Positions 36,328-46,851 of a stretch of 64,000 nt of DNA are shown piece by piece. How positions within the stretch are numbered: position 1 is the first letter of the stretch; every line of letters starts with the position of its first letter. Below the pieces are notes generated by a model. The model was not told where the DNA came from, made no database searches, and was given only the letters and a program-made list of their open reading frames with translations. The position numbers and the translations under genes were made by a program. The stretch is from Prochlorococcus sp. MIT 0604. Its GTDB lineage: Bacteria > Cyanobacteriota > Cyanobacteriia > PCC-6307 > Cyanobiaceae. The stretch spans positions 744,001 through 808,000 of the forward strand of contig NZ_CP007753.1 in assembly GCF_000757845.1 (NCBI RefSeq). Direction: 5' to 3'.

Positions 36328-36507
36328 ATGAACCAAAATATTATGTTGAAGCCATATACAGTGCATTACCGTGATTTTCAAAACATAAGATTAGAAAATT
36401 GTTTTTATGCTTCTGACGCTTACGAGGCTAGAACACTAGCAATGGAATTTAATAAGTATATAAATGAACATCCAAACAGTATTGACCTAATAAGATGCGA
36501 AAAATGA
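36328..36507 (+). CDS. 59-residue conserved-type soluble peptide
   Basis: Well-formed ATG frame: KPYTVHYRDFQNIRLENCFY, DAYEARTLAMEFNKYINEH, DLIRCEK. A compact alpha/beta pattern with two cysteines. It reads like a genuine small domain with balanced composition, unlike random AT-rich sequence. Not recognised. Converges with urtE. Confidence 0.6.
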   Translation: MNQNIMLKPYTVHYRDFQNIRLENCFYASDAYEARTLAMEFNKYINEHPNSIDLIRCEK

Positions 36508-36538
36508 AAAAAGTTTTTAGTAATCTAGAATAATTTAT

Positions 36539-37249
36539 TTAAACACTTAAGAACTTATCTATAACTGCTTGACTCAACTCACTAGTATTTCCGCTAGCAA
36601 CAATACCTCCTCTTTGCATCGCATAATATCTATTGGCTTGTCTTACAAAATGCAAGTGTTGTTCTACTAATAAAACACCAATTCCTGTATCTTTAATTAT
36701 CTGATTGATTGCATTTTCTATGTCTAAAACTATATTTGGCTGAATACCTTCTGTTGGTTCGTCAAGTAATAGTAGTTTAGGTTTGCCCAGCAATGCTCTT
36801 GCAATAGCTAGTTGCTGTTGTTGTCCACCACTGAGATCTCCTCCTTTCCTTTGTAGAAAATCTTTTAGGATTGGAAAAAGATCATAAATAAATGGATCTA
36901 TTTTCTTGTTCTTTGATAATCCACCTGGCAGCGACTCCATTCCTAACATAAGATTCTCTTCAACTGATAGGTATGGAATAATTTCTCTCCCTTGAGGGAC
37001 GTAAGCCATTCCTTTTCTCGCCCTCTGATGAGGTGCTTTTCTATTGATATTTTCGTCAATCAAGTAAATATCGCCTTTTTTTTGTCTTAACAAACCAATA
37101 AGTGATTTCAATAAAGTTGTTTTGCCAACTCCATTTCTTCCAATCAAACAAACCATTTCGCCTGATTGAACATTTAAATCTACATCTCTGAGAATATGAC
37201 TTTCACCATAATATGTATTCAATGATTTGATTTCCAATAAGTTTTTCAT
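36539..37249 (-). CDS. urtE: Urea ABC transporter ATP-binding protein
   Basis: 236 residues, LivF-like. Walker A GRNGVGKTTLLKS, signature DLSGGQQQQLAIARAL, Walker B LLLLDEPTEGIQP, switch VEQHLHF. Last gene of urtABCDE; 2 bases after urtD. Confidence 0.93.
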   Translation of the reverse strand: MKNLLEIKSLNTYYGESHILRDVDLNVQSGEMVCLIGRNGVGKTTLLKSLIGLLRQKKGDIYLIDENINRKAPHQRARKGMAYVPQGREIIPYLSVEENLMLGMESLPGGLSKNKKIDPFIYDLFPILKDFLQRKGGDLSGGQQQQLAIARALLGKPKLLLLDEPTEGIQPNIVLDIENAINQIIKDTGIGVLLVEQHLHFVRQANRYYAMQRGGIVASGNTSELSQAVIDKFLSV

Positions 37250-37251
37250 AA

Positions 37252-38001
37252 TTAATCCTCAGGCCTTCCTAGATAAACATCAATAACTTTTTGGTCCTTT
37301 TGTATAGTTTCCATTGTCCCCTCGCATAATACTGTGCCTTGATTTAATACTGAAACATTACTATCAAGTCTTCTTATGAATTCCATATCGTGATCTATTA
37401 CCACTACAGTATTTTCTCCTGAAAATGATTTTAATAAATCAGCTGTAAGATCAGTTTCTTCATCAGTTAAACCAGCAACAGGTTCATCAACTAACATTAA
37501 ATCTGGCTTCTGTCCTACTAACATGGCTATCTCGAGCCATTGTTTTTGGCCATGTGATAAAGAACCAGCTTTTGAATCAACTTTTTGTGCTAAATTGACA
37601 ATCTTCATAAGACGTTCAATCTCATTAAGCTGCTCTTCCTTAATAGATTTATTTATAAGGTTTAAGGGACTTTTAGGAGTTGACACTGATATTTCAAGAT
37701 TTTCTTTAACTGTTAGATTTTCAAAGATTCTTGGACTTTGGAACTTTCTTCCCACTCCAAGTCGAGCAATCTTATGCTCCTTTCTACCTACTAAAGATTT
37801 TCCTTTGAAAATTACTTCACCTTTTGTTGGCTTAACCTTTCCAGTTATTACATCAAGAAATGTTGTTTTACCTGCCCCGTTGGGTCCTATTACAGCTCTT
37901 AATTCTCCTTTCTTTAAATTTAAATTAAGTTTGTTGAGAGCTAAAAAACCCTCGAAACTAACAGTAATATCTATTAGATTTAGAAGATCTTTATTATTCA
38001 T
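37252..38001 (-). CDS. urtD: Urea ABC transporter ATP-binding protein
   Basis: 249 residues, LivG-like. Walker A GPNGAGKTTFLD, signature SLSHGQKQWLEIAM, Walker B LMLVDEPVAGLT, switch IDHDMEF. The 'SHGQKQWLEI' signature is typical for UrtD. Overlaps urtC by 8 bases. Confidence 0.94.
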   Translation of the reverse strand: MNNKDLLNLIDITVSFEGFLALNKLNLNLKKGELRAVIGPNGAGKTTFLDVITGKVKPTKGEVIFKGKSLVGRKEHKIARLGVGRKFQSPRIFENLTVKENLEISVSTPKSPLNLINKSIKEEQLNEIERLMKIVNLAQKVDSKAGSLSHGQKQWLEIAMLVGQKPDLMLVDEPVAGLTDEETDLTADLLKSFSGENTVVVIDHDMEFIRRLDSNVSVLNQGTVLCEGTMETIQKDQKVIDVYLGRPED

Positions 38002-39124
38002 TATTCCCCTCCTTATTGTTAACTTCTAAGCTTGGATAGGTTTCAATCTTTCTTCTCAAACCAAATCTTTGAAGAAGATTCCTAGGACCATCTCCTTGAA
38101 TCCATCCTAATACTCCTTCTGGCAGAGCTGTTACAACTAAGATAAATAACCCACCTTGGATAAACATCCAGCTAGCAGGTAAAGCTTCACTTACTAGACT
38201 TTTTGCGTAGTTGATGAAAACTGCTCCTAGTATTGCTCCCAATAAAGTTCCCCTACCTCCAACAGCAACCCATATAACCATTTCTATAGAAAAGGGAACT
38301 GTCATGAATTGAGGTGACACTATTCCAGACTGAACAGTATATAAAGCTCCCGAAATTCCAGCGAGACCTCCAGCAATAGAAAATACTATAGTCTTGAATA
38401 TAACTGGGTTATATCCTGTAAACCTAACTCTTGGTTCATCATCTCGTATTCCTATAAGAATATTTCCAAATCTTCCTCTAACTACCCACTTTGCAAAAAA
38501 CCATGAGGCTATAACTAGTATGGCCGTTATCCAAAAGAATATTCTTTGCATGGACTCAGAACCTACCATCTGACCAAATATTTGTGTTACATCTGTTTTT
38601 AATCCATTTGTTCCATTTATAAGTTTTTGTTGTCCATTAAAGAAGTTAAAGAACACAAGAAGAGAAGCTTGGGTAAGTATAGAAAAATAAACTCCTTTGA
38701 TTCGATTCCTGAAAACAAGAAATCCAATTAAACCAGCAACTAATGCTGGAATTATCCAGATAGCGAAGAAGGTGAAAATTGGCGATTTAAACGGTTCCCA
38801 GAAAAAAGGCAATTTTTCAACACCATATAAAGCAAAAAATTCAGGAATATTATTTGGGAATTCAGAAGAGCTGGTTATTTGCAAATACATTGCTGCGCAA
38901 TACCCACCTAATGCAAAAAATATACCTTGTCCAAGACTTAGTAGACCTGTATATCCCCAGATAAGATCTACACCAAGAGCAACTATGGACAAAGATAAGT
39001 ATCTACCCAGAAGATTTAATCTAAATACAGGAAGTAAGGTTGGTGCTGCAATTATTAGAGCTATTAATATTATCCAGAATGATAATACTATTCTTTTATC
39101 AAATTTAAATTTTCTTAGAGACAT
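37994..39124 (-). CDS. urtC: Urea ABC transporter permease
   Basis: 376 residues, LivM-like, about ten membrane spans. GYTGLLSLGQGIFFALGGY and GVYFSILTQA are family blocks. The 1-base contact with urtB shows coupling. Confidence 0.93.
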   Translation of the reverse strand: MSLRKFKFDKRIVLSFWIILIALIIAAPTLLPVFRLNLLGRYLSLSIVALGVDLIWGYTGLLSLGQGIFFALGGYCAAMYLQITSSSEFPNNIPEFFALYGVEKLPFFWEPFKSPIFTFFAIWIIPALVAGLIGFLVFRNRIKGVYFSILTQASLLVFFNFFNGQQKLINGTNGLKTDVTQIFGQMVGSESMQRIFFWITAILVIASWFFAKWVVRGRFGNILIGIRDDEPRVRFTGYNPVIFKTIVFSIAGGLAGISGALYTVQSGIVSPQFMTVPFSIEMVIWVAVGGRGTLLGAILGAVFINYAKSLVSEALPASWMFIQGGLFILVVTALPEGVLGWIQGDGPRNLLQRFGLRRKIETYPSLEVNNKEGNNE

Positions 39125-40278
39125 TAGTTTTCAACCATCCTGCCTTTTTGAGGAAATAAACCTGTGGGTTTAAATTGCAAGAATATAACTATTAATGCAA
39201 ATATCATTACTCTTGCCATACTTGTTGTCGCAAAAAAGTTGATTGTGTTTGAGAGTGGTAAAGGCATATCTGGCCATATTGATAAGAGCCTCCCAGCACC
39301 AATTAAATCCGTCATTATTCCTATGCCAAAGGAAGCAAGTACTGTACCTAATAAATTTCCTACTCCTCCCAGCACTACAACCATAAAACAGCCAACTATA
39401 TAATTTCCTCCAACATTTGGTCCTACAGAACCTAATAGTGATACTGCTACTCCAGCAACTCCTGCTAATCCAGATCCTATTCCGAAGGTGATTATATCCA
39501 CTTTTTCAGTAGATATACCAAGGCAGTCACTCATTTGTCGGTTCTGAGTAACTGCTCTTATACGCATCCCCCAAGCACTTTGGTTTAGAAATAACGTTAT
39601 TGCTATTACTGAGATAAGTGTAATTACAATTATCATTAATCTTGTTTTAGGAAATGCAGTTCCTAAAATTTCTACTTGACCTCTCATCCATGAGGGAGCT
39701 GTTACATCAACATTACGAGCACTCGCTCTACTTAGTTTGCTTACAGTGGATGAAATAACGCTACCGGTGAGAACCCCAGTTAAAGCAGCCAATACCCAAG
39801 AACTAAATTTAAAATATCTGAAATTTATTGATTCTTTTATCTTTGGAGGAAACGTTGTTGGTAAAAATAGACCAATTATAAGACTTATAACTAGACCGGT
39901 CCCATAAGCCAATGGTACACTTCTGACAAATTGTTGAAGAATTAAGCTAACGCCCCAAGTGGCGAGAAGAGTTTCTAGTGGACTTCCATAAAGCTTCCTT
40001 ATTATGGTTTTTTCCAGGAGAATGCCTACTACTCCACTAACAATGAAAGCAAGGAAAATTGAAACTATTATGTATGAATTGTAGAAGGGTTTTAATAGAG
40101 GTAATTTGAAAATTAATTGTGTTACGTATGTTGTGTAAGCCCCAAGCATCATAAGTTCTCCATGGGCAAGATTAATAACACCCATAAGACCAAAAACAAT
40201 CGCAAGACCTAATGCAGCAACAAGTAGTACAGATCCGATCGCAACACCATTAAAAAGACTGTCGAGAAGTAACTCCAA
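39124..40278 (-). CDS. urtB: Urea ABC transporter permease
   Basis: 384 residues, LivH-like. FGLMGVINLAHGELMMLGAY is the family N-terminal motif, and GVGNLLGTVLASFGIG is the C-terminal one. The gene begins 30 bases after a strong hairpin that follows urtA. Confidence 0.93.
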   Translation of the reverse strand: MELLLDSLFNGVAIGSVLLVAALGLAIVFGLMGVINLAHGELMMLGAYTTYVTQLIFKLPLLKPFYNSYIIVSIFLAFIVSGVVGILLEKTIIRKLYGSPLETLLATWGVSLILQQFVRSVPLAYGTGLVISLIIGLFLPTTFPPKIKESINFRYFKFSSWVLAALTGVLTGSVISSTVSKLSRASARNVDVTAPSWMRGQVEILGTAFPKTRLMIIVITLISVIAITLFLNQSAWGMRIRAVTQNRQMSDCLGISTEKVDIITFGIGSGLAGVAGVAVSLLGSVGPNVGGNYIVGCFMVVVLGGVGNLLGTVLASFGIGIMTDLIGAGRLLSIWPDMPLPLSNTINFFATTSMARVMIFALIVIFLQFKPTGLFPQKGRMVEN

Positions 40279-40310
40279 TTTGAAAAAGAAAATATTTGTT
40301 TATATAAAAT

Positions 40311-40334
40311 AAAAGGAGGTGTTAACCTCCTTTT
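40311..40334 (-). terminator. Hairpin between urtA and urtB
   Basis: Perfect 10-base stem (AAAAGGAGGT and ACCTCCTTTT, loop GTTA) followed on the minus strand by TTTATTTTATA. It can act as a partial terminator or 3'-end stabiliser, which would make urtA much more abundant than the permease genes. This is common for binding proteins. Confidence 0.8.
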
Positions 40335-40360
40335 GTTTTGAAGCATAGGTTTTAATTAAA

Positions 40361-41638
40361 TTAAAGCTTATACTTTTCACCTTTTGAAGGATCTGTCCAA
40401 TCGCATGCAAATCCTTTTGAGCTTGGATGCTTTTGGTTCCATGCTTGAGGAAGAACAACTCCTGTCTCTTCAAGAATTGTAAAGCCACCCTCTGCATTAA
40501 TCTCTCCAATTCTTACTGTTTGAGATAAGTGATGGTTTGGCATAACTTCAACTGGACCTTGTGGAGCATCAAATTTTTGTCCAACTAGGGCTTCCCTTAC
40601 TGCGTTGTCGTCGAAAGTTCCAGCATCTTCAACTGCTTGTTTCCATAAGTAAACCATGTTATAAGCAGATTCTTGAGGATCAGCTACAACACGATCTGCT
40701 CCCCATCTTTTCTTGAAACTTTTAGCAAATTTCTTAGATGCAGGAGTATCAATTGACATCATGTAGTTCCAAGCGCCGTAGTGACCTTCAAGGAATTCAG
40801 GACCAATTGTACTAATCTCTTCTTCAGCAATTGAATAGTTCATTACGTAGTAGCCACTCGAAGGTGTGATTCCTGCGTCTTGAATCTGTTTGAAGAATGC
40901 AACATTTTGGTCACCATTAAGTGTGTTAATGATTATTCCACCTTCAGGAAGCGCCTTTTTGATTTTTGAGATAATTGGAGCAACTTCAGTATTTCCTAAT
41001 GGAAGGTAATCTTCTCCAACAACTTTACCTCCTAACTGTTTTACCTGTGCTTTTGTGATTGTGTTTGAAGTTCTTGGGAAAACATAATCAGAACCTACAA
41101 GGAAGAAATCTCCACCAGCTGCGGGAGAACGCTTATACATGAAATCTGTCGCGGGTTCCGATTGTTGGTTTGGTGTGGCACCAGTATAGAAAATGTTGTT
41201 AGAACATTCTTGAGCTTCATATTGAATTGGGTAGTAGAGGAACGCATCTTTTGATTCGTAGACAGGTAACATTGCCTTTCTACTTGCAGATGTCCATCCA
41301 CCAAATACGACAGGAACTCCGTCTTGGTCTATAAGTTTCTTTGATTTTTCAGCAAAAGTAGGCCAGTCAGATGCACCATCTTCAACTATGTATTCTATTT
41401 TGTAGCTTTTGCCGCCAACTGTAACACCACCAGCAGCATTTATCTCTTCAATAGCCATTTTTTCTGTATCAACAAGAGTTGATTCAGAGATAGCCATTGT
41501 TCCAGATAACGAATGCAAAATACCAACGGTTACTGTGTCATCGAAACTTCCGGAGGTTCCGCCTCCACCACATGAAGTTGCTGTGATCGCAAGTGAGGCA
41601 GTAGCTAAACCTGCCAAAATACGCCTTGAAATTCTCAT
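40361..41638 (-). CDS. urtA: Urea ABC transporter substrate-binding protein
   Basis: 425 residues, exported. A lipoprotein-type signal ends at SLAITATSCGGGG (Cys23), so the protein is likely lipid-anchored in the periplasm. VGILHSLSGTMAISE, YVFPRTSN and NGDQNVAFFKQ are typical of UrtA. First gene of the urt operon. Confidence 0.95.
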   Translation of the reverse strand: MRISRRILAGLATASLAITATSCGGGGTSGSFDDTVTVGILHSLSGTMAISESTLVDTEKMAIEEINAAGGVTVGGKSYKIEYIVEDGASDWPTFAEKSKKLIDQDGVPVVFGGWTSASRKAMLPVYESKDAFLYYPIQYEAQECSNNIFYTGATPNQQSEPATDFMYKRSPAAGGDFFLVGSDYVFPRTSNTITKAQVKQLGGKVVGEDYLPLGNTEVAPIISKIKKALPEGGIIINTLNGDQNVAFFKQIQDAGITPSSGYYVMNYSIAEEEISTIGPEFLEGHYGAWNYMMSIDTPASKKFAKSFKKRWGADRVVADPQESAYNMVYLWKQAVEDAGTFDDNAVREALVGQKFDAPQGPVEVMPNHHLSQTVRIGEINAEGGFTILEETGVVLPQAWNQKHPSSKGFACDWTDPSKGEKYKL

Positions 41639-41686
41639 GAATTAGGATAAATTAGGTAATTGACCCTCAATAGGGGGATAAAGTAA

Positions 41687-41728
41687 AAGTTATTAACGAG
41701 TGAGGATTCGTTTTGTATCAGTCGTAAC
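41687..41728 (-). promoter_or_regulatory. Candidate NtcA-activated promoter of urtA
   Basis: On the minus strand GTT-N8-TAC (GTTACGACTGATAC), one base off the NtcA consensus GTA-N8-TAC, is followed 22 bases later by TAACTT, which fits the TAN3T -10 element. This is the class II NtcA architecture. urtA is an established NtcA target in cyanobacteria. Confidence 0.6.
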
Positions 41729-41766
41729 TTTTTGTTGAATCCAATATATTACTAATGAACATTTTT

Positions 41767-42378
41767 CTAGTTTTGATTGTTGGGTATATGTGATTCTAAA
41801 AATTGAGTTATTTCTTCAACTCCTATGCCGATACTTAGGTTGGTAAAAAACCAAGGTTTCCCTTTTCGCATAAATTCAGTATCACTTTTCATAATATTTA
41901 AATCTGCACCAACTTTATCTGCTAGGTCAATTTTGTTTATTAATAATAAATCCGACCTTGTTATCCCTGGTCCCCCTTTTCTAGGAATTTTGTCTCCGGC
42001 AGATACATCAATCACATATATTGATAAATCTACAAGTTCTGGACTAAAACTAGATGCTAAATTATCACCTCCACTTTCTACAAAAACAAAATCTAAAGGA
42101 TTATATTTATTTTCTAAATCTAAAACTGCATTTTTATTTAATGAACAATCCTCTCTTATCGCGGTATGAGGACAACCTCCTGTTTCCACCCCAATAATCC
42201 TTCCTTCCTCTAAAACCTTTTTATTTATAAGAAAGTTAGCATCTTCTTTGGTGTAGATGTCATTTGTGACAATTGCTATCTCATAATTTTTTTTCAGGCT
42301 TAAGCATAGAGTCTCTACTAATGCAGTTTTCCCTGAACCTACAGGCCCAGCAACCCCTACTCTCAATTTGCTGCTCAT
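41767..42378 (-). CDS. ureG: Urease accessory GTPase
   Basis: 203 residues. P-loop [12 protein letters not shown], metal-binding CPH ([11 protein letters not shown]), and [15 protein letters not shown]. Hydrolyses GTP to drive nickel insertion with UreD/F. Follows ureF by 3 bases. Confidence 0.96.
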   Translation of the reverse strand: MSSKLRVGVAGPVGSGKTALVETLCLSLKKNYEIAIVTNDIYTKEDANFLINKKVLEEGRIIGVETGGCPHTAIREDCSLNKNAVLDLENKYNPLDFVFVESGGDNLASSFSPELVDLSIYVIDVSAGDKIPRKGGPGITRSDLLLINKIDLADKVGADLNIMKSDTEFMRKGKPWFFTNLSIGIGVEEITQFLESHIPNNQN

Positions 42379-42381
42379 AAA

Positions 42382-43068
42382 TTAATTTCTAAAAAGTTTT
42401 GTATAAAGGTCATTATGATTTTGTTGTGCCATAGCTAAGCCTACATTGCCAAAATAGATGTCATCAATTTCTTTGTCCATAATTTCTTTAGAAACTTTTG
42501 AAATTATTGCTAATAAGTCTCTCTGAATTAATTGTGCTTTTGTTGACCCAATAGGAATAATTCTTAACGCAGCACTAAGTTGGTTGGCACTCCATGTATA
42601 GAAAAAATTCTCAATCATTTCTAACTTTGTAATTTCAAAACAATAACAAGCCCAACTCCACGCTAATGACCAGGAGCTTTTTTTATTATTTTCATATAGA
42701 TATTCAAATCCAAATTCTTTGGTTAAATCGAAGAGAGATTTTGCCATTTGAATTTGTTGTTCTCTCATTTCGAAAGAGTCCTTTGATGAGAGGATCCATT
42801 TATCCAAACTCATTAGCTTTTGCAAATTACCTTTTAAATTTTTGCGATTGTTTATCTCCTTGAAAATATCAAAAAAAGCTAGTAAAAGACTTGCATCTAA
42901 TCTTATTTGACCAATTTCTAGCTCACTTATGATTAATTCTTTTACAGAATTTGAATCTGTTAAATTTTTATTATGAAGAAAACTCTCCATTCCCTCTGAA
43001 TAACAAAATCCTCCAACTGGTAAGTTAGGACTTATTAATAAATATTTTAATAAGTGACTTTTAGTCAT
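42382..43068 (-). CDS. ureF: Urease accessory protein
   Basis: 228 residues from the ATG at 43068. LLISPNLPVGGFCYSEGMES is the UreF N-terminal motif. All-helical. Overlaps ureE by 8 bases. A start 4 codons further upstream is possible. Confidence 0.9.
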   Translation of the reverse strand: MTKSHLLKYLLISPNLPVGGFCYSEGMESFLHNKNLTDSNSVKELIISELEIGQIRLDASLLLAFFDIFKEINNRKNLKGNLQKLMSLDKWILSSKDSFEMREQQIQMAKSLFDLTKEFGFEYLYENNKKSSWSLAWSWACYCFEITKLEMIENFFYTWSANQLSAALRIIPIGSTKAQLIQRDLLAIISKVSKEIMDKEIDDIYFGNVGLAMAQQNHNDLYTKLFRN

Positions 43069-43504
43069 GACTATGGGCACCTCTTTCCGGAAAAAACTTT
43101 TTTTTCGTATTTTTTACATCAACTTTAAAATTAAGAAGCATATTTTTAATAACATAATCACTTTTTGTTAGAAGGATACCTTCTTCGATTTCTACTTCTA
43201 CGTGCCTATTCCCAAGATGATAAGCAGTTTTAATAAGTTCAATTTTAGAGTTTGAACTTATTTCAATTAAATTTTCTTTTTTGGCAATTATCTCAACATA
43301 AAAATTGGACGCATTAGTTGAAAGAATATCTCCATCATTTAATTTGCCCTCTCTAGGTAATTGTAAAATTATTTCTTGATCACAATCAGTTAATCTTTTT
43401 CCTCGTAAGATTCTTCTTTCATCTGAACTTAGGGTAAGTTTTAAAAATAAACCTAATTTCGGTTTTTCCTTAATCCAATCAGTTACAACAATTTGTTTAT
43501 TCAT
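43061..43504 (-). CDS. ureE: Urease nickel chaperone
   Basis: 147 residues from the ATG at 43504 (two further in-frame Mets, at most 4 codons upstream). LTSDERRILRGKRLTDCDQEI and YHLGNRHVEVEI are UreE blocks. The C-terminal ERGAHSHD is a short His tail instead of the long His-rich tail of some species. Confidence 0.88.
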   Translation of the reverse strand: MNKQIVVTDWIKEKPKLGLFLKLTLSSDERRILRGKRLTDCDQEIILQLPREGKLNDGDILSTNASNFYVEIIAKKENLIEISSNSKIELIKTAYHLGNRHVEVEIEEGILLTKSDYVIKNMLLNFKVDVKNTKKKFFPERGAHSHD

Positions 43505-43558
43505 TCTCATAATCAAAATTTTTAGTTACTTTAATTTAGTAATTAAAGAAAACAATTT

Positions 43559-44461
43559 ATGATTAAAACTCCTTGGGAAGGTAATTGTTTCTTAAATTTT
43601 TTCAATAATAAAGCAAGTTTAGGAAATGTTGATAAAACAATCTTTAAATCTAAATCAACTTCTCCTTACAAGATATTAAAGTCTACTCATGATCAGGAGG
43701 GCAGGTGCATTTTACCTGTTCTTCATACTGCAGGGGGATTGGTTGGCGGCGATTTACTTGAGTTTGAGGTAAATCTTGAAAAAAACTCTAAGGTATTGTT
43801 GACTACTTCTTCAGCTCAGAAAGTATATGGATCAGTTGGGATATCTAAAATCAATCCAAAAGGAACTTTTTCAAAGCAAAAAAATCTCATAAATATTCTT
43901 GATAATTCTCATTTGGAATATCTCCCTCAAGAAACAATTATCTTTGCAAATGGTTTATATGAGCAAAAGTTTAAAGTATCTATTTCAGAAACTTCAAGTT
44001 TTTTATTTACTGATTTAATAAGACTTGGACGGTCTTCTTCTGGAGAATCTATTGAGAGTGGAGTTTTTAGGTCTAAATTAGAAATTATGAGAAATAATGA
44101 TTTATATGATGATTGGGAATATGTTGATCAAATTGAATTATCTAAGGCAAGTTATGCGGCCAAGTCAGGTATGGATTACATGCCTGTTTTTGGATCTTTA
44201 ATTTGGATTTGCGAAAAAGATTTTTCTGCGTCAAAAATAAATAATCTTGTTGTAAATATAAAAAAGATTTTTAATGAAACTGATAATAATTTATCTATTG
44301 GGAACCTTGAAAATGGAATCTCTGTAAGATTCCTTGGTAGTTCTTCTCAGGAAGCTAGGAAATGTTTTTTTTGTATTTGGAAACAAATTAGGTCTGTTAG
44401 TGGATTTTGTGAGCCAAAATATCAAGGTGTATGGCCTTTACAAGATTCTATGAATTATTAA
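43559..44461 (+). CDS. ureD: Urease accessory protein
   Basis: 300 residues. [34 protein letters not shown] and [12 protein letters not shown] are UreD (UreH) blocks. Divergent from ureE with only about 54 bases between, which must hold both promoters. Confidence 0.93.
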   Translation: MIKTPWEGNCFLNFFNNKASLGNVDKTIFKSKSTSPYKILKSTHDQEGRCILPVLHTAGGLVGGDLLEFEVNLEKNSKVLLTTSSAQKVYGSVGISKINPKGTFSKQKNLINILDNSHLEYLPQETIIFANGLYEQKFKVSISETSSFLFTDLIRLGRSSSGESIESGVFRSKLEIMRNNDLYDDWEYVDQIELSKASYAAKSGMDYMPVFGSLIWICEKDFSASKINNLVVNIKKIFNETDNNLSIGNLENGISVRFLGSSSQEARKCFFCIWKQIRSVSGFCEPKYQGVWPLQDSMNY

Positions 44462-44511
44462 TTATGTTCAGAAAGAACCTTTTTTAAGAATTTATAGATT
44501 AATTTTTTATT

Positions 44512-44814
44512 ATGCATCTTTCCCCTCAAGAAAAGGATAAATTATTGATTTTTTCTGCTGCGCTCTTAGCTGAGAGAAGGCTTAGTCGAGGTCTTAAGCT
44601 TAATTATCCTGAAACAATTGCTTTTTTGAGTTTTCAAGTCCTTGAAGGAGCTCGAGATGGAAAAAGTGTAAGTCAATTAATGTCAGAGGGAACTACTTGG
44701 CTTTCAAAATCACAAGTTATGGAGGGCATTCCTGAAATGGTTGATGAAGTCCAAATAGAAGCAGTTTTTCCTGATGGGACAAAGTTAGTTACTATCCACA
44801 ATCCGATTAACTAG
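44512..44814 (+). CDS. ureA: Urease gamma subunit
   Basis: 100 residues, full length. [58 protein letters not shown] are canonical. Confidence 0.97.
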   Translation: MHLSPQEKDKLLIFSAALLAERRLSRGLKLNYPETIAFLSFQVLEGARDGKSVSQLMSEGTTWLSKSQVMEGIPEMVDEVQIEAVFPDGTKLVTIHNPIN

Positions 44815-44816
44815 TT

Positions 44817-45137
44817 ATGAGTAATTTAATTCCAGGCGAAATAATTCCTGAACAAGGTGAAATCGAATTAAATCTTGGTAAGGAAATGAAAACAGTAAAA
44901 GTTTCTAATTCTGGAGATAGACCTGTACAAATTGGATCTCATTATCATTTTTTTGAAGCTAACAAGGCTTTAATTTTTGATCGAGAATTAACACTTGGTA
45001 TGCGTCTTGACATTCCTGCAGGAACGGCAATTAGATTTGAACCTGGAGATACAACTGATGTCAAATTAGTTCCTTATTCAGGGTTAAGAATTGCACATGG
45101 TTTCAATTCATTGGTTAACGGTTCTTTAGATACTTAA
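44817..45137 (+). CDS. ureB: Urease beta subunit
   Basis: 106 residues. [42 protein letters not shown]. Two bases after ureA, 4 bases before ureC. Confidence 0.97.
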   Translation: MSNLIPGEIIPEQGEIELNLGKEMKTVKVSNSGDRPVQIGSHYHFFEANKALIFDRELTLGMRLDIPAGTAIRFEPGDTTDVKLVPYSGLRIAHGFNSLVNGSLDT

Positions 45138-45141
45138 AATT

Positions 45142-46851
45142 ATGTCCTATAAAATTGACAGAAATACTTATGCGCAAACTTACGGACCCACTACTGGAGA
45201 TAGAGTAAGACTTGCTGATACCGAACTTTTTATAGAAGTAGAAAAGGATTTAACTACATACGGAGATGAAGTTAAATTCGGTGGAGGTAAAGTTATTAGA
45301 GATGGCATGGGACAGTCTCAAGTCAGAAGATCTGATGGAGCTGTAGATACCGTAATAACTAATGCTTTGATCGTAGATTGGTGGGGAATAATTAAGGCTG
45401 ATGTGGGTATAAAAGATGGAATGATTTTTGAAATTGGTAAGGCTGGTAATCCTGATATCCAGGATAATGTCGATATTGTTATTGGTGCATCAACAGAAAT
45501 AATAGCTGGAGAAGGCCATATTCTCACTGCAGGTTCAATAGATACCCACATTCACTTTATCTGTCCCCAACAAATTGAGACAGCATTAGCCTCCGGAATT
45601 ACAACCATGTTAGGAGGAGGAACTGGACCTGCAACTGGAACAAATGCCACTACATGTACTCCTGGTTCTTTTCATATTTCAAGAATGCTTCAATCTGCCG
45701 AAGCATTTCCCATGAATTTAGGTTTTTTTGGAAAAGGAAACTCAACAAACGAGATCAATCTTATTGATCAGGTTGAAGCAGGTGCATGTGGATTGAAGCT
45801 TCATGAGGATTGGGGAACCACTCCATCTACAATAAATTCTTGTTTAAATGTTGCAGATGACTTTGATGTTCAAGTTTGTATTCACACGGATACTTTAAAT
45901 GAGGCAGGCTTTGTTGAAGATACCATTAAAGCTATAGCAGGAAGAACAATTCATACTTTTCATACCGAAGGTGCAGGTGGAGGTCATGCCCCAGATATTA
46001 TTAAAATTTGTGGAGAAAAAAATGTTCTTCCAAGTAGTACTAATCCAACAAGACCTTATACGAGAAATACACTTGAAGAACATCTTGATATGTTGATGGT
46101 ATGTCACCATTTAGATTCTAAAATTCCAGAAGATATTGCATTTGCTGAATCAAGGATAAGAAGAGAGACTATTGCTGCAGAGGATATCCTACATGATATT
46201 GGTGCCTTCTCAATCATAGCTAGTGACTCTCAGGCTATGGGAAGAGTTGGTGAAGTAATAACAAGAACTTTTCAAACTGCCCACAAAATGAAAGTGCAAA
46301 GAGGACCTCTCTCACAGGATTCTGATAGGAACGATAATTATAGAGTAAAGCGATATATCTCTAAAGTTACAATTAATCCTGCAATAGCTCATGGTATTAA
46401 TAAATATGTTGGATCTATAGAAAAGGGAAAAATTGCAGACTTAGTATTGTGGAAACCTTCATTTTTTGCAGTAAAGCCCGAATTAGTTGTTAAAGGGGGA
46501 TCTATAGTTTGGTCTCAAATGGGTGATGCAAATGCTTCAATTCCTACTCCGGGTCCTGTACATGGTCGACCTATGTTTGCAAGTTACGGCCAATCTCTAA
46601 TTAAGAGTTCTTTTACTTTTTTAAGCAAAAATTCAATTGATCAAGATATTCCAAATACATTAGGCTTACAAAAGAAATGTATTGCCGTAGAAAATACGAG
46701 AAATATCAATAAATCACATTTAAAACTTAATAGTAAATTACCAAATATTACGGTTGATCCTCAAACTTATGAAGTTTTTTCTGATGGTGAACTTCTTATT
46801 TGTGAACCTCTTGATGAAGTCCCTATGGCTCAAAGGTACTTTTTACTTTAG
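45142..46851 (+). CDS. ureC: Urease alpha subunit (catalytic)
   Basis: 569 residues. Nickel ligands H136 and H138 (THIHF), carbamylated lysine K219 (GLKLHEDWG), H248 ([11 protein letters not shown]), H274 ([11 protein letters not shown]) and D362 (ASDSQAMG) are all present, and so are the flap C321-H322. The active site is complete, so the enzyme should be functional. Its stop overlaps the convergent gpgS stop by 4 bases. Confidence 0.98.
   Translation: MSYKIDRNTYAQTYGPTTGDRVRLADTELFIEVEKDLTTYGDEVKFGGGKVIRDGMGQSQVRRSDGAVDTVITNALIVDWWGIIKADVGIKDGMIFEIGKAGNPDIQDNVDIVIGASTEIIAGEGHILTAGSIDTHIHFICPQQIETALASGITTMLGGGTGPATGTNATTCTPGSFHISRMLQSAEAFPMNLGFFGKGNSTNEINLIDQVEAGACGLKLHEDWGTTPSTINSCLNVADDFDVQVCIHTDTLNEAGFVEDTIKAIAGRTIHTFHTEGAGGGHAPDIIKICGEKNVLPSSTNPTRPYTRNTLEEHLDMLMVCHHLDSKIPEDIAFAESRIRRETIAAEDILHDIGAFSIIASDSQAMGRVGEVITRTFQTAHKMKVQRGPLSQDSDRNDNYRVKRYISKVTINPAIAHGINKYVGSIEKGKIADLVLWKPSFFAVKPELVVKGGSIVWSQMGDANASIPTPGPVHGRPMFASYGQSLIKSSFTFLSKNSIDQDIPNTLGLQKKCIAVENTRNINKSHLKLNSKLPNITVDPQTYEVFSDGELLICEPLDEVPMAQRYFLL

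Noticed and set aside
37523..38029. 168-codon plus-strand frame over urtD/urtC
   Set aside because: Long, but antisense to a clear ATPase gene; composition is that of a reversed reading.
40300..40509. Minus-strand frame across the urtA end
   Set aside because: Wrong frame of urtA and reads through the hairpin.
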